Shown here: piece by piece, positions 11,132-19,894 of the stretch | Numbering within the stretch: the stretch's first letter is position 1 | Layout: each line of letters starts with the position of its first letter | Assembly (NCBI RefSeq): GCF_040581485.1 | Contig: NC_090135.1 | Location: 1,302,001 to 1,366,000, forward strand | Reading direction: 5' to 3' | DNA: 64,000 nt | Source: Linepithema humile | Lineage: Eukaryota; Arthropoda; Insecta; Hymenoptera; Formicidae | Notes under the pieces: generated by a model | Seen by the model: only the letters and a program-made list of their open reading frames with translations | Told to the model about the DNA's origin: nothing | Databases searched by the model: none | Made by a program: the position numbers and the translations under genes

Positions 11132-12687
11132 TTATATTTCATCAACAAGACATGACCGTTTTTGAGCAGCTTCCAAAACTTCTGCTTGTTCTTCATTTTG
11201 TTCTTCATTTACATGTAGATTTAATTCTTCCAAATAATCCTCAAATTCCACATTTATATGATCTCCGTTAATTATGAAATTATGCAATGTGCAAGCCGCT
11301 GCAATTATTTTATTTCCTAGTTCAAAATTAGAAATATCTAAATATTTTAACCTTCTAAATTTCCCTTTTAATAATTCGAAAGCTCGTTCAATAATTGATC
11401 AAATAAAACTTAGTTTTTGATTATAACGTGTTTGTACAACTGTCAAATGACCGTTATCTTTAAATGGTGTCATTAAATTTATTAACAAGGGATATGCAGT
11501 ATCTCCTATTAAGTGAAATTTTTTGGGTATAAGACAATTTATCGCATTTAAAGATTCAAATAACGGACTTAGTCTAAAAACTCTTGCATCATGCATACGT
11601 CCTGGCATGCCAATGAAGCAATCTATGAATTGTCCTCTGTGATTGCAAACTCCTAAAAATATTAAAATCAATTACATATTACATATTTAATTACATATTT
11701 AATTACATATTTTATTTCATATTACATATTTTATTCTTTATACTTTTTTATTTATTTTATTGTATTACATATTTTATGTTTTTATATTTTTTTATTTATT
11801 TTTATTTATTTTATTTTATTATATATTTTTATTTTTTAAAAGTATTTATTTAATTACATATTTTCTTTACTATTATAATATGCTTAAAGTTTTGATAGTC
11901 TTACCTTGTAATATAATAGAATGGAAACCTTTCCGATTATAATAGTCATTAGCATTGTCCACAGGTTGTTTGCATGGAATATGGCATCCATCTATCGCAC
12001 CTATAACACCGTAAAAACCACGCGAGCGAGTTTCAAATATCTGAAATAAATATAGATATATTTATATACATAGTATTTTTAAATAGATGTGTCAAATTTT
12101 TATGATAACTTCTATTATAAAAAGAAAATCATACATTACTGGATATTTGACAATCATTTGCATTTGGCCATGTAATATATATATATTGTGGCATTAAATC
12201 TGATAAAATATCTATTACACTCTTAAAAATCTGATGTCCAGAAGATTTTGGCAAACCAAATCTATCACTTGTAGCTAAAAAACTTTCTTGCTTAGCTAGA
12301 ATCCATAATGTAAATAATAACTTTTTAGATGGATTCACATTCATATTTATCTCAGGATTTAATAATGGTGCCACTACATTTAATAATGCCTGAAATCATA
12401 TATTAAAAAAATATTTAATAGGAAATATAATTATATATTCGATTTAATTCTATATTTTTTATAATTACCTCAAATGTAATCCGTGACATACGAAAATGTT
12501 CTATAAATTGTACATCAGTGTATCTTGGAATTATATATTCAAAATAATTTTGATTTTTTATTTTTTGATTACGCCTTCTAACCGCTAAATAATTTGGCTG
12601 TGGTTCCACTAAATCATCCATAATAAAATTAATTATATTATTCATATTAATTCCTTCTTCCATTGCAATAAATAATATTGCATCCAT
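11132..12687 (-). pseudogene. Harbinger 1 DDE transposase, one in-frame stop
   Basis: This transposase catalyses cut-and-paste movement. Four exons are readable: 12687-12469, 12389-12135, 12040-11905 and 11652-11132, all with GT/AG borders. Exon 2 carries the helix-turn-helix-like region (SFLATSDRFGLPKSSGHQIF). The catalytic triad is visible as D in GAIDGCH, D in IGDTAYPL and E in IIERAFELLKGKF. A TGA at 11399-11401 interrupts the frame between LSFI and SIIERAF, most simply a CGA to TGA change. Apart from that stop the frame is open to the end, so this copy was inactivated recently or is suppressed in trans by other copies. Confidence 0.88.
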
Positions 12688-13359
12688 TATTACATTAATA
12701 ATGATTTAGTTTCTCTCTTTTTCTTAATATACATATAAATATAAAATGTCTTAGGCTTCTCACAGTACAATATCACTTATATCACTTTTCACTAACCTCT
12801 ACTATTATCTACAGAAGAGGTTATATTGTGTTACCGTACCGTAAAATAGCGTTCAGCAGAACACTACCAACTGTTGCAATATATCACTAATCGCTTATTG
12901 AGCGCTTTATTCTGCTGAACGCAGCCATTTTTACAGTCAAAATCAATACAAAATAATGCAAAATAATAATGTTCTTAGCATAATTAAAACTGATATCTCG
13001 TGTAAATAGTGGTAACGACTGTTCACCAGCATCCAGCGCATACAAGCATGTGTTATGTATATTAGATACACATAGTCATGCAGGATGACACCCAACACAC
13101 TAAATAGTGAACATCGCACCAATCTTCGCACTAAACACCAGAAACAACAGTCATAATGATTAATAATCGGTAAATAATCCAAGTTTCGACACAAATATAA
13201 GTAACATAACCATTCCATGCAGTTGACACATTGCACTCATGGTGAGCCATAAATATGCAACCACATAGATGGGCAGTCTCAATGACCCCTGTACAAAAGT
13301 CACTAGATTATGCAGTTCAAATTAAACGATAATAATTCATATAATTAATAATTCAGAAA

Positions 13360-14010
13360 CTGTGCTATATACACAGGTGTACTATAACCTCCAAATAAAA
13401 CTCTTGTATTATATATGAAATTAAAATTGCAAAATTAAAGGTCTACACAGAGTATCTATAGAATCAATTTCACAATAATTCACAGAACCTTCAAAAGAGT
13501 CTTTTACACGGTTAATAGACATAAAATTCAGTTGCTATTACAACTGCAATCAATCACTATATTAACGTTATACTTAACAGATGCAATTATAGCAGTATCA
13601 AAACAAGATTCAGTAATTAGCGTAAATCACTAAATGTTCCCCTGAGGCTATTCAATATTGTTCCATAAATGTTTAAAAGTTTTAACCATCTGTGCTATGT
13701 GCACAAGTGCACTATAACCTCAAAATCAGATATGTATTATATATGAAGTTGAAGAAATTTTGAAGTCTACATGGAGTACTAATAAAATTTAACTTTATAA
13801 TAATTCACAGGACCTTCCGTAGAATCCTTTTCATAATTAACAATCAAAAAGTTCATTTGCAAATACAATTGCAAGTCAGTCACTGTATTCACATTACACA
13901 TAAACAAATAAGTATAAGTATAAATTTATCACGACAAATTTCCGTAATTAGTGTAACTACTAATTATTTACTCCAAATTATTTAATATTATTCCACTATT
14001 ATTTAAGCTT
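13360..14010 (-). repeat. Two diverged tandem copies (~325 bp) in unit A 5' UTR
   Basis: Each copy begins with a CTGTGCTAT-x-TRCACARGTGYACTATAACCTC block and includes a TTGTATTATATATGAA-like word and a TTCACAGRACCTTC word. Copy 1 is about 13360-13689 and copy 2 about 13690-14010. Unit C has the same pair at 43526-44180. Confidence 0.7.
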
Positions 14011-14222
14011 GTACGACGGTTATCCGGCATAAAAGGGTTAAGCACCACTGACTAAAGTACACCTCTTATAGAGATAACCATAGATAATTCAGCACTCTAG
14101 AGGAGCAACTATAGTGTCCCGTAGGCCGTCACTTGCAATCACATATAAAGTAACTCACTTTAATGAATAATTATATTAATTGTAGCAATTTTATATGCCA
14201 CATGTCTCTACAAGATGCCATC

Positions 14223-14232
14223 GCGCATGCGC
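14223..14232. promoter_or_regulatory. GCGCATGCGC palindrome (NRF-1/Ewg-type site), unit A
   Basis: This perfect palindrome near the 5' end of the unit is also found at the equivalent place in units C (44395-44404) and D (63888-63897), each followed by TGGAG. It matches the known NRF-1 family consensus. A promoter role is inferred from conservation in otherwise diverged AT-rich DNA. Confidence 0.5.
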
Positions 14233-14289
14233 TGGAGCAATCCACGCACATCTCTTTTAACACAGTTTATAATAAAACAACACAATTAT

Positions 14290-14715
14290 GGGTGTTTACG
14301 ATAATTCAAGTTCGAGTTAGTTTCACTAGGACCGACAATGAGATATACATAACCATCTAGAACCTTTATGATTTATGACAACTCGACGCTGTCTTGTATT
14401 GCTTGAGTTAAATTCATTGAATTTGTTGAGTTTAATAAATATAATTATATACATATATATATAATTATATCTATTAAAGAAGTATACCAACATACATACC
14501 AACATTATTTGTTTCTTTCATAGACTGATTTGCAGTTGACATTTTTTTATTACAATAAAATTTGCTCTATAAACTCAACAAATTCAATTAATTTAACTCA
14601 AGCAATACAAGACAGCGTCGAGTTGTCATAAATCATAAAGATTCTAGATGGTTATGTCTATCTCATTTTTCGGTCCTAGTGAAACTAACTCGAACTTGAA
14701 TTATCGTAAACACCC
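14290..14715. mobile_element. 426-bp foldback MITE
   Basis: Two arms of about 170 bp (about 14290-14455 and 14550-14715) are inverted copies beginning GGGTGTTTACGATAATTCAA. TAT duplications flank it (14287-14289, 14716-14718). Unit C at about 44455-44465 reads straight through, giving the empty site. The 3-bp duplication points to PIF/Harbinger mobilisation, but there is no coding region to confirm it. Confidence 0.9.
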
Positions 14716-15069
14716 TATGAATAAATTGGTGCACTATTGGCCGCAAACGTTCTCAATAAAGATATTATTTAGTAATAGTTCAAATCAAAGAGCGAATATA
14801 CTGAGCCTATACGGCACAAGGCATCATAACCTCACTATAGGAGTATTTTATTGACAAGATAAAAGTTTTAGAAAATAGCAAAAGTAGTAAAATTTCACCA
14901 AATCCGGTAGAATTCAATGCGCTGAACACGAATATCCACTTATTCCAATCCATGGAAGCCTCCAACAATTCAAAATAGGTAGCAAAAGGCAGAGCTATCC
15001 GAGACGCGTCCGTCTTGCTCCGTGGCCACGAGAGCTCCAAGTGGGAACCTTTTCTTTTTTTTTTTTTTG

Positions 15070-15170
15070 GTGCTGGGGTCAGGACGAGTCCTGAGGATGG
15101 GGAAATCTTCTAGAAGACCCCCTTCCGCGTGCAATGTGCAGTCCTAGTGACTGCACTGCGGAAGGGGAGT
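15070..15170 (-). promoter_or_regulatory. Unit B 3' terminal motif and long stem-loop
   Basis: A motif GATGGGGAAATCTTC...AGAC (15096-15118) corresponds to the same motif in units C and D. It is followed by a 10-bp stem 15119-15128/15158-15167 (CCCCTTCCGC/GCGGAAGGGG), enclosing a second 8-bp stem 15136-15143/15149-15156 (GTGCAGTC/GACTGCAC). A small hairpin CAGGAC-GA-GTCCTG sits at 15080-15093. The likely role is recognition by RT during target-primed reverse transcription, as known for 3' UTR structures of related elements. Confidence 0.6.
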
Positions 15171-16369
15171 GTGGGATTCACCACCCCAGCGGAGCTTTGC
15201 TGGAGTGGCGCCTACCCATTAAAACCCCACCCCTTTTGACTGGTCTTAGCCCGGTCATTAGTGGGAGAGGCCTGGGAATCGCCAGAGGCATGTCATCCAG
15301 ACCTCTCCCTGACCAACCCTGTTTAGGGGTACGTCGTCTCCCCCTTGTGGGGGAGTGGGAGGTTTCCACCTCCTCCTTCTTCCAAAATGTCCCTCAATCT
15401 GGGGGCTGAGGAAGAGGGATAGGTACCCGAGGGCCCAATCTTCCCATCTCCCTCTCCCCCTGACCATCACCACATGACAACGGTCCGGGATAGGCCGCCG
15501 CCCAGTGGGAGGCCTAACTTCTTTGGGTAAGAGAGGGGATGTCCCTTTCTTCCCAAGGTCCACCCGACTTGGCCCTAACGGGGTCAAGTCTTCGGGACTT
15601 TCTACATTGCTGCATACTGCAGCAGCACTCCTCCCCTGCCAACCACGAGGCCCTTTCCCGGAAAGCGGGAGACCCCGCCGCCCACAGGGGAGAGGCTAGT
15701 CTTCCTCCTCTGTTTCCGAATCCCCATTGAGGCTGTCTACGGGGGGGGGGGGGGGAATTTCGGATCAGCTCCTTAATGTCCCTTTCCCATTGGGGGAAAG
15801 GCCATTCAGAGCTGGGGAATGGGATACTCAGTATCCCACTTCCCTCATCCCTGCGCTCCAGCGAGGTCTGGCGGTCCTGAAGTCTCCACTTAAAGAGGCG
15901 GACCTTGACCTGACCTGCCTCGACCTCGCTGGTCTTTACCTTCTGGGCGACGAGGCTCTCGAGACCCCTCTTAAGCCTCCCCGCCCTAGCCTGAACCTCA
16001 GGGTTTTTTCCTCCGGGCGGGCCACGAAAGACGAACCCTAGGTTCACCATTCCGCAGCCGCCCTTCACACCCCAAAGGTCCAGCCTCTGTGTCTTATTTG
16101 GGCACACCTCTGTGAGGATGCGCTCGCACGCATCCAAGAAGAGTCCTCGATGGGGCAATACGCCTCCACTTCAAACTCCAGGAAGGTTGGGGGGATTAAG
16201 GGCTCCTGCGAGTCGTCGCCTCCCGGCGACAGAAGTCCATCCCCCTTTTTCTTCTCTTTCTGCAGGGGTGAAAGTAGTAAACCCCCACCCTTCACCCTGA
16301 ATGGAGGATTCAGGGGAACATCCCCCTTCTCCTCCATCTCCTTCCCTGTGTAGGAGTGTTCCCCACCGT
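15171..16369 (-). pseudogene. Unit B region downstream of ORF1: out-of-frame coding remnants or 3' UTR
   Basis: GC-rich minus-strand frames overlap here: one at 16406-16065 overlaps the end of ORF1, another at 16158-15514 contains LDACERILTEVCPNK and KVRLFKWRLQDRQTSLERR. They look like shifted continuations of a single C-terminal region, with frameshifts near 16370 and 16140. I do not recognise a family, and no RT (no YADD, no GxPDG) or endonuclease (no GDFN, no SDH) motif is present. Long open frames in GC-rich DNA can also be chance. Confidence 0.4.
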
Positions 16370-17500
16370 CTAAATTAGACGGAATGGGGTTGCTCCCTGT
16401 CCCCACTTCTGGGGGTTTGGGGGGAATTTTCCCCTTAACGGGGATGTTTTTCCCTCACTCCAAGTCCTTTCGGACTTTCTTCTCGGATTTAGGGGGCAGG
16501 AGGCTCGGCCTACCCAAGTCCTTCTTACCCCCCTTCTTTCTTGGTGAGGAGTTTGGAGGGACAGGGAAAACGGGCATAAGCTCCATTCCCCCCCCCTCCT
16601 CCTCTCATCCTCAGAGGGTCGCTTCTTCCTTTTGGAAGGGCGGCCCTTCCTTCCTTTTTTGAAGGGTGTGGAGGACGCCGATGAGGTGTAGCCCGCACCG
16701 GAATCCTCTCCCATCCTCCTCCTCCCTCTCATCCTAGTCCCCCCATCCCCGCGCTTCCGCGGGGGGACTAAGGGGCAGGATGATCCACCTATATGGTGGC
16801 AATGTGCCACCCCTTTGCTCCTGCAGGCGGGGCAGTTTGCCTTAGCGGCGCACTGTCCCGCCTGGTGCCCCGGCTCCTTACACCTGAAGCAATTCTTGCC
16901 CCGGTCGAGGGGTCCAGGGCACTCCCACGCTTTGTGCCCTCGGCACAAGCACTTAAAGCACCGAGGAGGGGTGTTATCCTCCCCCGATGCAGTAAGTGCG
17001 CCATCGCTAGAGCGGGATGGGGTTCTCCTTTTCGGGAGACCCACCCCGCTATCCTCTTTCCCGGTCTCGGAATCCGGGGGAGAGGGGGAGTTACCTCCCA
17101 CCTCTTTTTTCTCTGTCGTCCCCTTTTCGGTCGTAGCCCTTAAAAGGGCTTCCGACCGGGAAGAGGGGGACGATACCCTCTCCTCCTCCTTTTGTGGCCG
17201 ATGTTGGCCACATGTTGGGCAGGTGCCCGACCCCTCGAGCAGCCTATACAGGCGCTCGTTATCGGCCCTTAAAAGGGCCATCTCCCTCGTTACCTGCAGA
17301 ATAATCTGCAGGCATTGCTGGACGGAAACGTCCGGCCCACCCTCCGCGGTAACCAAGTTGTCCAGGGCGCCCGCGTGGCACACCCTGGACGGCCCGTCGC
17401 AAGATGACGACAGGGGGGGCACCGGAACCGGATACCCCCCTCGCCGGCCTCTGGAGTTCCGAGGCCCCTGAAGCGGTAAGATACTTCCTGTAGTCGTCAT
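16370..17500 (-). CDS. Unit B ORF1, Gag-like protein with zinc knuckles
   Basis: The first ATG is at 17498-17500; the frame is open further upstream to 17599, but only from a TTG. The N-terminus carries PVPVPPLSSSCDG, the counterpart of the SSSCEG motif in units A, C and D. An amphipathic, probably coiled-coil stretch follows (LQIILQVTREMALLRADNER). Knuckles are CFKCLCRGHKAWEC, CFRCKEPGHQAGQC and CPACRSKGVAHCHH...C. The tail is basic and low in complexity. It is about 376 residues, much shorter than the ~850-codon ORF1 of the other units, mainly through loss of the lysine/glutamate-rich middle. It would bind the element RNA and form RNPs. No ORF2 follows. Confidence 0.8.
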   Translation of the reverse strand: MTTTGSILPLQGPRNSRGRRGGYPVPVPPLSSSCDGPSRVCHAGALDNLVTAEGGPDVSVQQCLQIILQVTREMALLRADNERLYRLLEGSGTCPTCGQHRPQKEEERVSSPSSRSEALLRATTEKGTTEKKEVGGNSPSPPDSETGKEDSGVGLPKRRTPSRSSDGALTASGEDNTPPRCFKCLCRGHKAWECPGPLDRGKNCFRCKEPGHQAGQCAAKANCPACRSKGVAHCHHIGGSSCPLVPPRKRGDGGTRMRGRRRMGEDSGAGYTSSASSTPFKKGRKGRPSKRKKRPSEDERRRGGEWSLCPFSLSLQTPHQERRGVRRTWVGRASCPLNPRRKSERTWSEGKTSPLRGKFPPNPQKWGQGATPFRLI

Positions 17501-17555
17501 CCTTTTTCCATCCTTGTTATTTGTTGACAGAGTTGTTTTCTCCGGGTTTTTTATC

Positions 17556-17642
17556 GTGGTTTTCCTTCCACTAGGACGGTTGCCTACCAAGGTTGACAAG
17601 CCCGTCCTGCCCGGGTTTTATAATCGGAGTTCTTCCTTCTCC
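17556..17642 (-). promoter_or_regulatory. Unit B leader: two hairpins with AAGGAAAA-type loops
   Basis: On the RNA strand, 17556-17571 folds as GTGG-AAGGAAAA-CCAC and 17626-17642 as GGAG-AAGGAAGAA-CTCC. The loop equals that of the leader hairpin in units A and D, while the stems differ. They lie 56 and 126 nt upstream of the ORF1 ATG. Confidence 0.45.
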
Positions 17643-17671
17643 TAAGGCATGCCCTTAGCCCCTGTTGCTTC

Positions 17672-17791
17672 ACCCCAATCCATCCTGGGACCAGCGTCCC
17701 GATCCGGAAAGGGAGATCATCAGCGTGGTCTACCCCAATCCATCCTGGGGCCGAAGCCTCGATCCGGAAAGGGAGATCATCGACCCAGGGG
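17672..17791 (-). repeat. 60-bp tandem repeat x2 with internal hairpins, unit B leader
   Basis: Two copies (17672-17731 and 17732-17791) share ACCCCAATCCATCCTGGG and GATCCGGAAAGGGAGATCAT. Inside, copy 1 can pair GGGAC with GTCCC and copy 2 GGGGC with GCCTC (one G:U in RNA). The period of 60 keeps a reading frame that gives DDLPFRI...PGWIGV twice, but that frame lacks support as a gene. Confidence 0.75.
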
Positions 17792-19147
17792 AGCCCTGAC
17801 ATCACGACAAGGTGGCACGCCATCGCCAAGGAGGAAGAGGGAACCTAATCTTGCAACCGGTAGGCGGATGCAGCCGGAACGAGCCATCCGTTAAACAGGA
17901 CTAAACCCATAAGGGGAAATCCGACATCCTGCCGAGAAACAATAAGGGGTAACTGAGCAGAGACCAAAGCCCAGACCAGCTACGTGACAATAAATATAAA
18001 AGTCATAGGTTAAAACTTATAAAACTTTAGAAATACACGTAATTAGAATAATGCGTCGTAAATATAACCTCCCTGTAAAAATAAGTTAGGTTTAGGAATA
18101 ACGAGTAAGCACCCGTATATAACCTATACTTAATAAATACTTTATTAGCATTAAATCATTACAATTACATTTCTTAGAAGATAGATAAAGTAGTTGTAGG
18201 AACCTCAGTAGCGTAAGCCTGTAAAATAAAAAATATATGTTAATAAAGTACAGATAGAAATTCATGTTAATCAATAGTAATAGCTTAGCCTAGGTTAACA
18301 TAGAATAAGGTCAGGACAATGTATATATACTGACAAATAATTATTTAATTGCTTGATTTAAGATTAGTAATAAGATGATTTTAAATTGAGCGCGTAAAGA
18401 CTCAACCGCTACACAGCAGTTGAGACACGGACCAAATCAAGATGGCGGCAACTGACGACCGCCAGCACGAGCTCCACGATTGGCGGAGACCTTCCAAAGC
18501 GGTGACTGGCCGCAGGACAAGCGGAAGGGATACCGAGCCAGCAGACGGGTATATAAACCCGTGCCAGGAGAATTAGTTAGTCAGTAAGGGACTCAGGGAG
18601 TCAGTGTGGGACTCAGAGAAATCGAAGCGAGAGTACCACCACTCAGCGGAGTGGTCGGCATCGCGTCGACCAATCATATAACGCGAATCACCGAAATGTT
18701 ATCGGCGTGCGTGAAAATGTTGTAAGCCATCATGGCTAATTACCAGTGTACTTTTATTTTGTTTGATGTTAAATATACTGTTTATTTTAATTAATCATCA
18801 AAATAAAATGTGTAAAACTTATTTCGGTCCGAACCTGTGGAAAGAAAGTTGTTAGCACTTACCTTATCTGTTCTGCATCCCGGTGATCCGTCGTCCGTGC
18901 GCGAGGTGAACCTGTGAACAAAATAAAAAAGGATTAGAACGAGATACGCTGCAACATCTCATCAGGCGTCTTCGTCCACGCTGAAAGAGGCGACATCCGA
19001 GCCCGAGGGTCATGGAAGGACGAGACGAGGATCTCAACCTTCTTGCTTGAAAGGTTAAAGCGAGTGGCGACCAATCTACGGCGAACGTATTGCTGCCTGC
19101 GACCGGTGAGTCCTGAGTATTATCTCTCCAAGGGGCGCGTCCGGTTA
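17792..19147 (-). other. Unit B 5' UTR region
   Basis: It becomes AT-rich from about 17990 to 18400. It carries an LTR-like plus-strand promoter segment at 18510-18840. On the minus strand, 18911-18863 is a 49-nt segment with acceptor TTTGTTCACAG and donor GTAAGTGC. No ORF is retained. Confidence 0.5.
18510..18840 (+). promoter_or_regulatory. LTR-like promoter segment in unit B 5' region
   Basis: The plus strand has GGGTATATAAACCC (TATA box) near 18548-18561, a TCAGT initiator-like word about 25 bp later (18581-18585), repeated GGGACTCAG words, and AATAAAATG near 18800. The layout resembles 3410-3660. It probably marks an old solo LTR, but I could not find TG/CA ends with a target duplication. 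Confidence 0.35.
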
Positions 19148-19157
19148 CAACCTAACC
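19148..19157 (-). repeat. TTAGG telomeric remnant between units B and C
   Basis: The plus strand reads AACCTAACC directly before unit C's poly-T, so on the element strand a poly(A) is followed by GGTTAGGTT. TTAGG is the usual hymenopteran telomere repeat. Only about two repeats remain. Confidence 0.75.
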
Positions 19158-19894
19158 TTTTTTTTTTTTTTTTTATTAGAGATGAGAAAATCTTCCAAAG
19201 ACACCCTGGAGCCCGTACTCCAGGGTAGTGCTGGATTCGACCGAGACTCGCATCAGAGTATCCCCAGCAGAACCGGAGGAGACGGGTACCACACCCCAAC
19301 CAGCATCCGGAAGACCTGCGTGCAGGTACCAACCGGACAACCAGAAGAGAAAAGGAGAGCACCCGCCCCCCGCAGAACTACCGGACTCCAATGACCATCC
19401 CGACCGCCTACCAGCTAAAAACTCACCTCATGCCCTAAAAGGCCTACTAATGAGAGAGGGACGGGCTTACTAAGGACAGCATATTTCCGTCCCTCCTCAG
19501 ACCTAGCCTATCGGCTTATAACAGAGCTGACAACGAGACTATACTACAATAACGTATAAATTCTTAGGTAAGTGTAGTGTTCCACAATACACGTCCACTA
19601 TCCTTGAATACGCATCCTAAATATTAACGCAGCTCATACACACATACACACACACATACATACATACACATGCGCATACGTATGCATAAGCTCAATACAT
19701 TCGCACGCATTAGATAAAAACAAATAAATCTCTGAATTTTAATTCTATTTCTATTTACATTTATATTCCATTTATATCCTAACATAACATATAGCTTAAT
19801 CTAATCAGTGTTAAAAATCAGTGTTAAAATAGAAGCTATATCACCCAACTATCTAAAGTTCGCAACAGCGCCATTTATTACAAATCGTAAGAGA
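19158..19894 (-). other. Unit C 3' UTR with terminal motif and hairpin
   Basis: Next to poly(A) lies GATGAGAAAATCTTCCAAAG (19182-19201), then a perfect stem 19205-19212/19219-19226 (CCCTGGAG/CTCCAGGG) with a 6-nt loop. A CA/CATA-rich microsatellite occupies about 19628-19685. The motif and hairpin are shared with unit D and, in altered form, unit B. Confidence 0.75.

Larger units (their letters stand above)
9114..12926. mobile_element. PIF/Harbinger DNA transposon 1
   Basis: Terminal inverted repeats GGCTGCGTTCAGCAGAAT (9114-9131) and its complement (12909-12926) are flanked by 3-bp ATT duplications (9111-9113, 12927-12929). The collinear site in unit C (AATCATTTTAAC near 43085) is empty and confirms the boundaries. 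It encodes a Myb/SANT-like gene on the plus strand and a DDE transposase on the minus strand, the usual two-gene plan of this superfamily. Confidence 0.93.
12930..14286 (-). other. Unit A 5' UTR, distal part
   Basis: It is collinear with 43090-44455 of unit C and 62990-63920 of unit D. It includes the conserved block around GGTGAGCCATAAATATGCAA (13239-13258) and two diverged tandem copies of about 325 bp. No coding sequence is seen. Confidence 0.7.
1..15049 (-). mobile_element. Unit A: telomere-type non-LTR retrotransposon, 3' end cut by window, apparently ORF1 only
   Basis: Read on the minus strand the unit runs from a 5' end near 15049 (shared with unit C) through a long 5' UTR, ORF1, and a 3' UTR that leaves the window at base 1. 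Without the Harbinger and MITE insertions the 5' UTR is about 4.4 kb, matching unit C. Bases 43-74 resemble 45161-45192 of unit D's 3' UTR, which lies downstream of ORF2 there, yet in unit A this block follows ORF1 directly. ORF2 therefore seems absent. Assignment to the R1 clade follows from the ORF1 similarity to units C and D. Confidence 0.8.
15050..19147 (-). mobile_element. Unit B: GC-rich, Gag-only non-LTR element
   Basis: It lies head-to-tail between units A and C. The poly(A) tail (poly-T on plus, 15050-15068) abuts the 5' end of unit A via GGTTCCCAC, a degenerate remnant. The 5' end at about 19147 abuts a TTAGG remnant and unit C's poly(A). A Gag-like ORF with zinc knuckles is present, but no endonuclease or RT motif appears in any frame. 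The 3' terminal motif and leader hairpin loop are shared with the complete units, as expected for a non-autonomous partner. Base composition is strongly GC-rich in 15070-17900 compared with the AT-rich neighbours. Confidence 0.75.

Noticed and set aside
15134..17471. Long plus-strand open frames across the GC-rich unit B
   Set aside because: They overlap the minus-strand Gag ORF with zinc knuckles, lack any recognisable motif, and are expected by chance in GC-rich DNA.
17501..17599. N-terminal extension of unit B ORF1 to 17599
   Set aside because: The first codon is TTG; the first ATG is at 17498-17500 and the conserved SSSCDG motif lies downstream of it.
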